NCBI GenBank assembly: GCA_910583815.1 | Contig: CAJTZB010000041.1 | Location: 1 to 16,635, forward strand | Direction of reading: 5' to 3' | Length of the DNA stretch: 16,635 nt | Origin: an uncultured Lachnospiraceae bacterium | GTDB taxonomy: Bacteria > Bacillota > Clostridia > Lachnospirales > Lachnospiraceae | Part shown: positions 1-6,097 of the stretch, piece after piece | Position numbering within the stretch: the first letter of the stretch is position 1 | Layout: each line of letters begins with the position of its first letter | The notes under the pieces: generated by a model | Databases searched by the model: none | The model's input: the letters and a program-made list of their open reading frames with translations, nothing else | What the model was told of the DNA's origin: nothing | Position numbers and translations under genes: made by a program

Positions 1-627
1 GTTGGTTCGACCGGTGCCGGAAAGACAACAATTACAAATTTGTTAAACCGCTTTTATGATATTCAGGATGGTGAGATTACCATTGACGGCATCAATATCC
101 GTGATATAAAGCGCGATACACTGCGTCAGAATATTGCGATGGTGCTGCAGGATACTCATCTGTTTACCGGAACTGTGCGGGAAAATATCCGCTATGGCAG
201 GTTGGATGCGACGGATGAAGAGGTGGAGGCAGCCGCAAAAGTAGCAAGTGCACATTCCTTTATTATGCGTCTGGAAAACGGCTATGATACGATGCTTGAA
301 GGGGACGGAGCAAACTTAAGCCAGGGTCAGCGCCAGCTCTTAAACATTGCGCGTGCCGCCATATCCAAAGCTCCGATTCTTGTCCTTGATGAAGCAACCA
401 GCTCCGTTGACACAAGGACAGAACGCCATATTGAGCACGGCATGGACCGTCTGATGAAAAACCGTACGACATTTGTTATTGCGCACCGCCTTTCCACAGT
501 ACGCAATGCAAATGCAATTATGGTGCTGGAACAAGGTGAAATTATAGAACGAGGCACACATGATGAACTGCTCGCGCTTGGAGGCAGGTATTATGAACTG
601 TATACAGGACTAAAAGAGTTAGATTAG
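1..627 (+). CDS. ABC exporter, C-terminal nucleotide-binding domain (5' end cut by window)
   Basis: This is the last 208 codons of an ABC transporter ATPase, open from base 1 in frame 1. Numbering from the first visible codon, it shows Walker A (GSTGAGKT, 2-9), a Q-loop glutamine near 50 (VLQDTHLF), the signature LSQGQ (about 106-110), Walker B ending in the catalytic Glu (ILVLDEAT, about 126-133), a D-loop SSVD and the switch His in IAHR (about 162). This arrangement, with 'DTHLFTGTVRENI' after the Q-loop, is typical of multidrug/lipid exporter half-transporters (MdlB/YheI/BmrA-like) in which a membrane domain precedes the ATPase; that domain would lie left of the window. All catalytic residues are present, so this half is expected to hydrolyse ATP. 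Such proteins often work as heterodimers, so a partner gene may lie upstream. The substrate cannot be told. A terminator follows directly. Confidence 0.95.
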   Translation, partial: VGSTGAGKTTITNLLNRFYDIQDGEITIDGINIRDIKRDTLRQNIAMVLQDTHLFTGTVRENIRYGRLDATDEEVEAAAKVASAHSFIMRLENGYDTMLEGDGANLSQGQRQLLNIARAAISKAPILVLDEATSSVDTRTERHIEHGMDRLMKNRTTFVIAHRLSTVRNANAIMVLEQGEIIERGTHDELLALGGRYYELYTGLKELD

Positions 628-652
628 AATGCGCTATGATAATGCCTGTATT

Positions 653-696
653 GAGTCTTTCCATTTTCTTTTGATCAAAGAATGGAAAGACTCTTT
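653..696 (+). terminator. Rho-independent terminator after the ABC exporter gene
   Basis: The arms GAGTCTTTCCATT (653-665) and AATGGAAAGACTC (681-693) are perfect inverted repeats. Pairing continues inward through CTTT/AAAG after a two-base bulge, leaving a very short loop, and TTT plus further pyrimidines follow. It lies 26 bases after the exporter stop codon. Confidence 0.85.
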
Positions 697-744
697 CTAA
701 TACCAAAAATAGAAGGCATGTTCATTTTAATCTTGTACCAAGCA

Positions 745-773
745 TTGCTATAAAATAAAATATATAGTATAAT
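745..773 (+). promoter_or_regulatory. Sigma-A-type promoter of the accessory island
   Basis: TTGCTA (745-750) and a perfect TATAAT (768-773) are separated by exactly 17 bases in AT-rich DNA. Transcription would start near 780 and run through the broken frame at 798-1029 and the gene at 1026-1490. No other promoter of similar quality is seen for that gene. Confidence 0.7.
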
Positions 774-797
774 AGAAGAAAATCCCTTCTCCTTGGT

Positions 798-1029
798 ATG
801 CTATCTGAAAAAAGTGCTGTATTCCATAAATTAAATAGAATGGGAAGAAGGTAAAATTTTACAGAAATTTATTGAGGTGGGACAAAGAAGAGTAGGCTAT
901 GCAGAGCATAAAATGATATTGGGATATCATATAGGAAGGGCAGTAGTGGATGGTGTGGTATATGCTTTTCACGGAAATTTTTATTATGTAAAAATTGAAA
1001 ATCCAGACTGGGTGATTTCTAATCCATGA
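798..1029 (+). pseudogene. Frameshifted or truncated small gene, unknown function
   Basis: An ATG at 798 opens a frame that stops at 852-854 after 18 codons. The next frame is open from 835 to TGA 1027-1029 and reads like real protein, for example GYHIGRAVVDGVVYAF followed by HGNFYYVKIENPDWVI. Skipping one A at 840 joins the two frames into a continuous product of about 76 residues, so a one-base insertion is the simplest explanation. No good Shine-Dalgarno site precedes 798. The second frame has only a GTG (877) or an ATG (913) as a start; the ATG would give 38 residues. The end overlaps the start of the next gene by ATGA, which points to translational coupling in the intact ancestor. I do not recognise the family. 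It could be the tail of a larger lost protein, such as a toxin C-terminus, but that is speculation. A genuine short gene starting at 877 or 913 is also possible. Confidence 0.4.
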
Positions 1030-1490
1030 GAAAAAAAATTATAATATTATTGCTTGGGATTTTATTATCGTTGTTTCTTTTTTTTGCATTAAGTAAAGGG
1101 ATAAGCGGCATAGACCCTGAGGAAACAAAGTCTTCCGAAAGAGAATTTATTTCTGATGTTTTGTTTTGGCTTGTAGACAGAGATAATAAAGATGATATAC
1201 ATACTTTTGTCTTGTCTGTTTATAATGACAGAAAGGAAGAAATAGTTTATGGAAACTATTATGCTATAGAAACCTTGATTGGCGATAAGTGGTATTCATT
1301 CTATGAGTTACAAGCATGGGAGGATATTGCATATTGTGTTAAACCAAGCTGCAGCTCCGAGATAGTAATATCTGTTGCTGGTTGTCCTAAGATGGTAAAA
1401 GGGATTTATCGAATTGTGAAAGATGTATTAGTTGAATGCGATGACTCTTATCAGAAAGGATATATAGCAGCAAGATTTCAGATTGATTAG
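1026..1490 (+). CDS. Small membrane-anchored or secreted protein with Ig-like domain
   Basis: The protein has 154 residues. It starts with MRKK and a strongly hydrophobic stretch (about 4-23) that is a signal peptide or membrane anchor; there is no lipobox cysteine. The rest (about 57-153) alternates like a beta-sandwich: VLSVYND, then YGNYYAIETLIGDKWY, then W.DIAY.VKP, and finally GIYRIVK and YIAARFQI. This order resembles an Ig-like domain common in exported Firmicutes proteins, in which a 'YG..Y.LE...G.WY' block is followed by 'KPG/S' and 'G.YRIVK'. The family assignment is from memory of the pattern. Its ATG overlaps the stop of the broken frame upstream (ATGA), and a terminator begins 20 bases after its own stop. 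Codon use favours ATA, TTA and AGA and is clearly AT-richer than the flanking genes, which suggests transfer. The function is unknown; an immunity-type partner of the broken gene is one possibility. Confidence 0.75.
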   Translation: MRKKIIILLLGILLSLFLFFALSKGISGIDPEETKSSEREFISDVLFWLVDRDNKDDIHTFVLSVYNDRKEEIVYGNYYAIETLIGDKWYSFYELQAWEDIAYCVKPSCSSEIVISVAGCPKMVKGIYRIVKDVLVECDDSYQKGYIAARFQID

Positions 1491-1510
1491 ACAAAAAGTT
1501 ATTAGATTTT

Positions 1511-1556
1511 AAAAGGCCTTCTATGAGAAAATGAAGAATCATAGGAGGTCTTTTCT
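1511..1556 (+). terminator. Rho-independent terminator closing the AT-rich island
   Basis: AAAAGGCCTTCTATGA (1511-1526) pairs with TCATAGGAGGTCTTTT (1539-1554) as a 16-bp stem with two G-U pairs and a 12-base loop. It ends in TTTTCTT. It lies 20 bases after the stop of the preceding gene. Confidence 0.85.
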
Positions 1557-1665
1557 TGCCTTATAGAAAACCGCACTGTTGGGCATCCTATTCCCAAAAC
1601 CGCAGAGTCGATTTCAGCCATTATCAAGTGAAGGCATATAAATTTTATAAAGTTTACCCTGTTAG
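1557..1665. other. Intergenic spacer with no recognisable gene
   Basis: This spacer precedes the chemoreceptor promoter. I see only a short direct repeat AAAACCGCA (near 1567 and 1597) flanking a small TTGGG/CCCAA inverted repeat. I cannot assign a function. Confidence 0.4.
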
Positions 1666-1695
1666 TTGCTGTATTCTTATTGATTGTGATATAAT
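1666..1695 (+). promoter_or_regulatory. Sigma-A-type promoter of the chemoreceptor gene
   Basis: TTGCTG (1666-1671) lies 18 bases from a perfect TATAAT (1690-1695). The predicted start near 1702 leaves a leader of about 170 bases before the GTG start. I found no sigma-D type motif and no c-di-GMP riboswitch consensus in that leader. Confidence 0.6.
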
Positions 1696-1871
1696 ATAAA
1701 AGTAACTGCTAATCACTAATAATTTAGATGAATGTATAGCATAATTACTAAACTGTTTTCTGTTGGCATCCCACTATTTTTACTGATTCGGTTTTCGCTT
1801 GTTTATCTGACTTATTAATCCAGCATACAAATGGGAAGGTATGTTTCGTGTAAAAAAGAAAGGAAGATAGT

Positions 1872-3881
1872 GTGAAAAAGTTTTTAAGAAGGGAAAAAGG
1901 GAAAGACGAAGAGTGTTTTGTTGGTATTGAGAAAAAGATTTCAAAGCGCTTTGGACAGATTATTATGCTTTGCTGCATTGTATTAGGTGTAGTTACTTCG
2001 GTTTTGAGCTATATCTCTTCCATTAGTGCAGTGTCAGAGACAATCAATGACACATCTTCGGTGGCAGCAAATTATGTTTCTGCTTCGCTGAAAGAGTTTG
2101 TTGCAATCGCTTATGAAACAGGAAGCATTGCCAGGCTTGCTGATCCTGAGAGGTCTGTGGAGGAAAAGGCGGCTATTTTGCAGCAGAGGGTCAAGGACCA
2201 TAATATGGACGGCGCATATCTTCTTGACAGTAATGGGATTGATATTATTACAGGACAAGACTTTTCTGACAGAGATTATTTTAAGGAAGGTATGAAGGGG
2301 AATACATATATTTCAACGCCGGCATACAGTAATGTGACGAAAAAAGTATCATATGTGGTGGCGGCGCCTCTGTGGGAGAACGGCATTCCCGGGACGAAGC
2401 CGGTGGGAGTTGTCAGCTATGTTCCGAATGGCGAATTTTTGAATGATATTATGCGCTCTATACAGGTTGGGGACGGCGGAACAGCTTTTATGCTTGACAA
2501 TAAGGGAATTACAATTGCAGACATAAATTCTGAGCTTGTTGGCGTGGAGGACAGTATTGCTTTGGGCGATACGAACCCTCGGCTTAAAAAATACAGCAAT
2601 ATCTGTAAAAAAATGATTGCAGGAGAAGATGGGACTGGCACTTACAGCTATAATGGCAAAACAAAAGTGGTTGCTTATTCTCCGGTACCTGGGACGAATG
2701 GATGGAGTATTGGAATAGCGGCAGTCAGAAATGAATTCTTAGGGAAATTTTATATTGCGCTGGCGTTTACCATTATCTTTGTAATTATGTTTACGTTATT
2801 TGGTATTAGGAATGGCATTAAGTTGGGAAAGGCGGTAGCGGAGCCGCTGATTAAGTCGGTAGACAGGCTCAAACTTTTAGCAGAAGGGGATATTCATTCA
2901 GAAGTGCCGGAGCCTACGGAAAATGATGAAACAGCAACTTTACTTAATTGTATGTCTGAGACGATCAATGATTTAAATAAGATTATTTCCGGTATCAGCA
3001 GTGATCTGGCGGAACTGGCAGACGGTAATTTTACGATTAATGTAGACGAAGATTATAAGGGAGACTTTGCACAGATCAGCCTGTCCTTCCGGGGCATTGT
3101 TGCTTCGCTCAGCGGAGCAATGAGAGAGATTGATACCAATGCGGAAAGTGTCAGAAAGGGAGCGACAGATTTGGCTGGCGCATCCCAGCTTTTGGCAGAG
3201 GGCGCGACAGATCAGGCAAGTGCAATTGAAGAGCTGACAGCAACAATGACAGATGTTTCAGAAAAAATCCATATCAATGCCGAGAATGCAGAAAAGGCCA
3301 GACAGGTTGTGTCTGAAATGAATCATCAGGTGACAGAGAGCAATGTGCAGATGAAACAGAGTGTGGAAGCTATGGAAAGGATTAGAGAAGCTTCTGATAA
3401 GATAGCAGAGATTATCAGCAGTATTGAAAATATTGCATCCCAGACCAATCTTCTGGCGCTGAACGCATCCATTGAGGCGGCAAGGGCAGGCGATGCCGGA
3501 AGAGGCTTTGCGGTAGTTGCTACGCAGGTCGGCACGCTTTCCCAGCAGAGCAGTGAAGCGGCAAAAAATACAAAACAGCTGATTCAGAATACAATTCAGG
3601 CAGTGGAAGACGGAACCAGATTGGCAAATTCTACGGCAGAGTCATTATTGCTTGTGGTTGATAATGCGAAAACAGTAGGCGGAGCAATTGATGAAATTGC
3701 ATTGGCTTCTAAAGATCAGGCAAATGCCGTAGGGCAGATTACAGAGGGTATCAATCAGATTGCCGAGGTCGTGGATTCCAATTCTGCCACCTCCGAGGAG
3801 AGCGCGGCATCGTCGCAGGAGCTGTCGGCACAGGCAGATCTGCTCAAAGGATTGGTTGATAAATTTAAATATTATTCGTAA
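1872..3881 (+). CDS. Methyl-accepting chemotaxis protein (transmembrane chemoreceptor)
   Basis: This 669-residue protein has the standard receptor layout. The parts are a short cytoplasmic N-terminus, TM1 (about 29-50), an extracellular dCache-type sensor (about 55-290, with DRDYF near 133-137 and STPAYSNVTKKVSYVVAAPLW), TM2 (about 292-313), HAMP (about 315-375), a second HAMP-like block (about 376-430) and a long signalling coiled coil. The hairpin tip that contacts CheA and CheW is well conserved (IASQTNLLALNASIEAARAG, 521-540, then RGFAVVATQV). It should sense an extracellular small molecule and control the CheA kinase. The ligand cannot be read from the sequence. The protein ends KFKYYS and has no CheR-binding pentapeptide. 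Start: GTG at 1872, preceded by AGGAAG; an upstream ATG in frame was not found. The gene stands alone between a promoter and a terminator with no che genes nearby, so the signalling partners are encoded elsewhere. Confidence 0.96.
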   Translation: MKKFLRREKGKDEECFVGIEKKISKRFGQIIMLCCIVLGVVTSVLSYISSISAVSETINDTSSVAANYVSASLKEFVAIAYETGSIARLADPERSVEEKAAILQQRVKDHNMDGAYLLDSNGIDIITGQDFSDRDYFKEGMKGNTYISTPAYSNVTKKVSYVVAAPLWENGIPGTKPVGVVSYVPNGEFLNDIMRSIQVGDGGTAFMLDNKGITIADINSELVGVEDSIALGDTNPRLKKYSNICKKMIAGEDGTGTYSYNGKTKVVAYSPVPGTNGWSIGIAAVRNEFLGKFYIALAFTIIFVIMFTLFGIRNGIKLGKAVAEPLIKSVDRLKLLAEGDIHSEVPEPTENDETATLLNCMSETINDLNKIISGISSDLAELADGNFTINVDEDYKGDFAQISLSFRGIVASLSGAMREIDTNAESVRKGATDLAGASQLLAEGATDQASAIEELTATMTDVSEKIHINAENAEKARQVVSEMNHQVTESNVQMKQSVEAMERIREASDKIAEIISSIENIASQTNLLALNASIEAARAGDAGRGFAVVATQVGTLSQQSSEAAKNTKQLIQNTIQAVEDGTRLANSTAESLLLVVDNAKTVGGAIDEIALASKDQANAVGQITEGINQIAEVVDSNSATSEESAASSQELSAQADLLKGLVDKFKYYS

Positions 3882-3898
3882 TTGTGAGGGCTGGTGTG

Positions 3899-3924
3899 AA
3901 AAATCAGTCGGATGGCTGATTTTT
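3899..3924 (+). terminator. Rho-independent terminator after the chemoreceptor gene
   Basis: AAAAATCAG (3899-3907) pairs perfectly with CTGATTTTT (3916-3924) around an 8-base loop. The T-run forms the 3' arm. It lies 18 bases past the stop and separates the receptor from the DJ-1 gene. Confidence 0.75.
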
Positions 3925-3967
3925 ATGTGGTTTCTCAAATATAAACGTTTTCAGAATGGAGATTAAG

Positions 3968-4528
3968 ATGAGCAAAGTATACGTTTTTATGGCGGACGGA
4001 ACAGAAGAAGTAGAGGCTCTGACGGTTGTTGACCTGCTGCGCCGCGCCGGTGTTGCTGTAACAACAGTTTCTGTTATGGAAAGGGAGGAAATTGTAAGTT
4101 CTCATAACATAGGAATCCGTACAGATGAGATGTTTGGAGCATCGGATTATGCGGACGGCGATATGCTTGTGCTGCCGGGCGGAATGCCGGGAACAACACA
4201 TCTAAAAGAGCATGAAGGACTTCAGAAGGTACTGAAAAAATATGAGAAGGACGGAAAGTATTTAGCTGCTATCTGTGCGGCTCCGTCCGTCTTCGGCAGC
4301 AATGGGCTGCTTTCCGGAAAGCAGGCAATCTGCTATCCGGGTTTTGAAGAGCAGCTGACCGGAGCAGAGATAGTCAATAAAAATGTTGTGCATGATGGAC
4401 AGTTTATTACATCCAAGGGACTTGGCACAGCAATTGATTTTTCCCTGACATTGATTGAAATACTTGCAGGGAGCGAAGCGGCAGCAAACGTTGCGAGAGG
4501 AGTGCAGTACCAAGCAAGCATCATTTAA
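3968..4528 (+). CDS. DJ-1/PfpI family protein (YajL/ThiJ-like)
   Basis: The protein has 186 residues, the usual length of a single-domain DJ-1 fold. The nucleophile-elbow cysteine is in AAICAAPSVFG (about residue 101), and the conserved acidic residue lies in DGTEEVEAL near the N-terminus; LVLPGGMPG is the third family signature. Members act as glyoxalase or deglycase-type stress proteins or chaperones; older annotations tie them to thiazole synthesis, which is not well supported. I chose ATG 3968 rather than the in-frame ATG at 3956. The bases GGAG (3958-3961) sit 6 bases before 3968 and serve as its ribosome site, while nothing similar precedes 3956, and MSKVYVFMADG is the expected N-terminus. 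It is a single gene, convergent with the anti-sigma gene. The exact substrate is not predictable. Confidence 0.93.
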   Translation: MSKVYVFMADGTEEVEALTVVDLLRRAGVAVTTVSVMEREEIVSSHNIGIRTDEMFGASDYADGDMLVLPGGMPGTTHLKEHEGLQKVLKKYEKDGKYLAAICAAPSVFGSNGLLSGKQAICYPGFEEQLTGAEIVNKNVVHDGQFITSKGLGTAIDFSLTLIEILAGSEAAANVARGVQYQASII

Positions 4529-4550
4529 ATCGTTGTTTTCCTAATGTGCA

Positions 4551-4578
4551 GGCGGCTGTTTTTTTTGAGACAGCCGCC
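4551..4578. terminator. GC-rich hairpin between convergent genes, possible shared terminator
   Basis: GGCGGCTGT (4551-4559) and ACAGCCGCC (4570-4578) form a perfect 9-bp stem. The T-run lies in the loop (4559-4566) rather than after the stem, so it is not a textbook terminator on either strand. Its position between the DJ-1 gene and the oppositely oriented anti-sigma gene makes a transcription-ending role likely. Confidence 0.5.
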
Positions 4579-4585
4579 TATTGAC

Positions 4586-4606
4586 AGCATCTGTACACCG
4601 ACGCTA
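4586..4606. repeat. Intergenic 21-base element, copy 1
   Basis: This 21-base element (AGCATCTGTACAC, then CGACGCTA) is found again at 8796-8816 with a single C/T difference. In this copy CTGTA (4591-4595) and TACAG (4605-4609) form a perfect inverted repeat. It lies between two convergent genes, just after the hairpin at 4551-4578. Confidence 0.6.
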
Positions 4607-4650
4607 CAGTTCTTGGCTGCTTAAAACTGACAGAGTATTTTTATAGAAGG

Positions 4651-5214
4651 TCAATGGGTCAATGTTGCAACTTCTGCTTCTAAATTTTCTCCGCCGGTGA
4701 GGCTGTGGGTGAAGCCGTTCTTTTCCCAAATGGCATAATGGGTATTCTCATAAACATAATAAGAGACAAGGACATTATTTGTTTTTTCCGTCTTTTCTAA
4801 AGAGCCACCGTAAATGCCGCTGATGTCACCGCTGCCGTATTTTATATTAAAGTTGGAACCATCTGCATAGCGGATTCTGCCGCTTTCTGGGTAGCCATTA
4901 ATGACCATAACAATATAGGATGCAACTTCTTTATCAAGACATGGAACAGAAAAATCCAAATATTCTTCCATTTCTTCAATAGAATTTACTTCCATCATGG
5001 GATTGGCTACCTGAACATAATGAGGATTTGGTATATTGGAATGAGGCTGCCGCATCATAGCCCTTCCATATATTACCAGACACAGGCAGGCAGCGGCAGC
5101 AGCTGCCCATTTCACCCAAACAAGGTTCCTATTTTTTTTATGTTTTTTTTCTGCGTCTTCAATCATATCAAAATCTACTCCATTCATTGCATCTAAAATA
5201 TTTTTTGCTTTCAT
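4651..5214 (-). CDS. Membrane-bound anti-sigma factor-like protein of an ECF pair
   Basis: The protein has 187 residues. A charged cytoplasmic N-terminus (MKAKNILDAMNGVDFDMIED, 1-20) fits a sigma-binding segment of clostridial anti-sigma proteins. One transmembrane helix follows (about 33-50, WAAAAAACLCLVIYG), then an extracellular domain (about 60-187) with acidic and aromatic beta-rich sequence (IRYADGSNFNIKYGSG and HYAIWEKNGFTHSL). That domain resembles the DUF4367-type sensor domains in such proteins; this is pattern memory, not a search. Its ATG overlaps the sigma gene stop by ATGA (5211-5214), so the two are translationally coupled. In the known mechanism the protein holds the sigma factor at the membrane until an envelope signal releases it. 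Because the sigma gene is frameshifted, its partner may be missing in this strain. The gene itself looks intact. Confidence 0.82.
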   Translation of the reverse strand: MKAKNILDAMNGVDFDMIEDAEKKHKKNRNLVWVKWAAAAAACLCLVIYGRAMMRQPHSNIPNPHYVQVANPMMEVNSIEEMEEYLDFSVPCLDKEVASYIVMVINGYPESGRIRYADGSNFNIKYGSGDISGIYGGSLEKTEKTNNVLVSYYVYENTHYAIWEKNGFTHSLTGGENLEAEVATLTH

Positions 5215-5767
5215 TGCTCAAATCCCTCCTGTATCAGATATTTTTTTAACCGTTTTCGCAGGCGCATCAGCATGGATTTTACCTTGCTTTCGCCGATAGA
5301 TAAGCCCCTGGCAATTTCAGAAATGGAATTCATATACCAATATCGTCTGATAAACACGTGCCTGCTTTCAGATGGGAGTTCTCGCAGGAACTGGTTTAAT
5401 GCACATTCTAATGCTACTTGTTCTGTAAAATCTGAACTTTTGCTGTCAGAAACACATTCTTCCAGCTCATCAAGCAATGCACTATATTGGCATCCGCCTC
5501 GCTTTTTGGCAGTGTTCCGTTCCAGACGGTTGATGGCAAGCTGGCGAGTGATATGCCAAGAAACCCCTTCAGAGGATTTGGTCTTTCCGGCGGAATGGAA
5601 TTCCAGGCTTTTAAATAAGCGTCATTTACAATTTCCTTTGCATCTTCCTCATCACGAAGGATTCCGTATGCGATGTAATGAAAATATCGCCCATAGGCCG
5701 TTTCTGTTTCAGAAATTGCCTTTTCCGAACGCTGAAAAAACAGATCTACAATTTGTTCATCTGTCAT
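5211..5767 (-). pseudogene. ECF (RpoE-type) sigma-70 factor, one-base frameshift
   Basis: From ATG 5767, with a strong AGGAGGAA site upstream, the first 71 codons give sigma region 2 (YGRYFHYIAYGILRDEEDAK, EIVNDAYLKAWNSIPPERP, LKGFLG). The frame then runs into unrelated sequence and stops at 5414. In the neighbouring frame the expected continuation starts at once: ITRQLAINRLERNTAKKRG, then DELEECV, ELPSESRHVFIRRYW and the region 4 helix-turn-helix SISEIARGLSIGESKVKSM, ending at TGA 5211. The break is at 5553-5554, where GGC is followed by AT and then ATC ACT CGC; one missing base explains it. The span is 557 bases, and one added base gives 185 residues, the usual ECF length. There is no slippery heptamer, so programmed shifting is unlikely. 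Either the gene is recently inactivated or the base call is wrong. An intact product would direct RNA polymerase to stress or envelope promoters. Confidence 0.88.
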
Positions 5768-5808
5768 ATGTTCCTCCTTTCTTTGACTTCAAGGCCTTTC
5801 ACCCTAAT

Positions 5809-5835
5809 ATACCGAAAACCATATCCTTAGGTTGC
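5809..5835 (-). promoter_or_regulatory. Candidate ECF-type promoter of the sigma/anti-sigma operon
   Basis: Read on the minus strand, GCAACC (5835-5830) lies 15 bases from CGGTAT (5814-5809), about 40 bases before the sigma start codon. An AAC-containing -35 and a CG-containing -10 are the hallmark of ECF-dependent, often self-regulated promoters. The match is by eye to a general consensus. Confidence 0.45.
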
Positions 5836-5950
5836 GGAATAGGAAAAATTTTTTTAAGACTCATGTCAAATTCAGATAAATCACAGCACGCAATGGAACT
5901 TTACTTAAAATTTATAAAATATCTAAGTTTTGCAAACGCCTAATCCTGTA

Positions 5951-5993
5951 AAACAAAAAAGGAGCTGCGTACTAATCAGTGCGACAGCCCCTT
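5951..5993 (-). terminator. Rho-independent terminator of the AGCS symporter gene
   Basis: On the minus strand AAGGGGCTGTCGCACT pairs with AGTACGCAGCTCCTT (plus-strand 5959-5993) with one mismatch, one bulged base and a GU pair. The run TTTTTTGTTTT follows. It lies about 105 bases after the symporter stop and insulates the sigma operon from read-through. Confidence 0.8.
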
Positions 5994-6097
5994 AGGTTAT
6001 TTTGGTTTGAGAATTCTGTTTTATAGGTTTTGTATGTTTGATTGTGGAAAAAAATGTTCTTTCTATGGAGTTGCGGAAAAGAGAATAATTTGGAACT

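Noticed and set aside
1556..1699. Small frame starting TTG at 1556, with AGGAGG 8 bases upstream (about 47 codons)
   Set aside because: The AGGAGG is part of the terminator stem, the frame runs through the chemoreceptor promoter, and the translation resembles nothing. It is probably chance.
1702..1871. Possible c-di-GMP riboswitch in the chemoreceptor leader
   Set aside because: None of the conserved GEMM-I blocks could be found.
5864..5869. TTGACA on the minus strand upstream of the sigma gene as a vegetative -35 box
   Set aside because: At 17 bases the corresponding -10 would be TTTCCT, which is not acceptable; the ECF-type pair nearer the gene fits better.
5272..5943. Plus-strand open frame (223 codons) across the sigma gene and its upstream region
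   Set aside because: Antisense to clear sigma region 2 and 4 coding sequence; the translation has no recognisable features.
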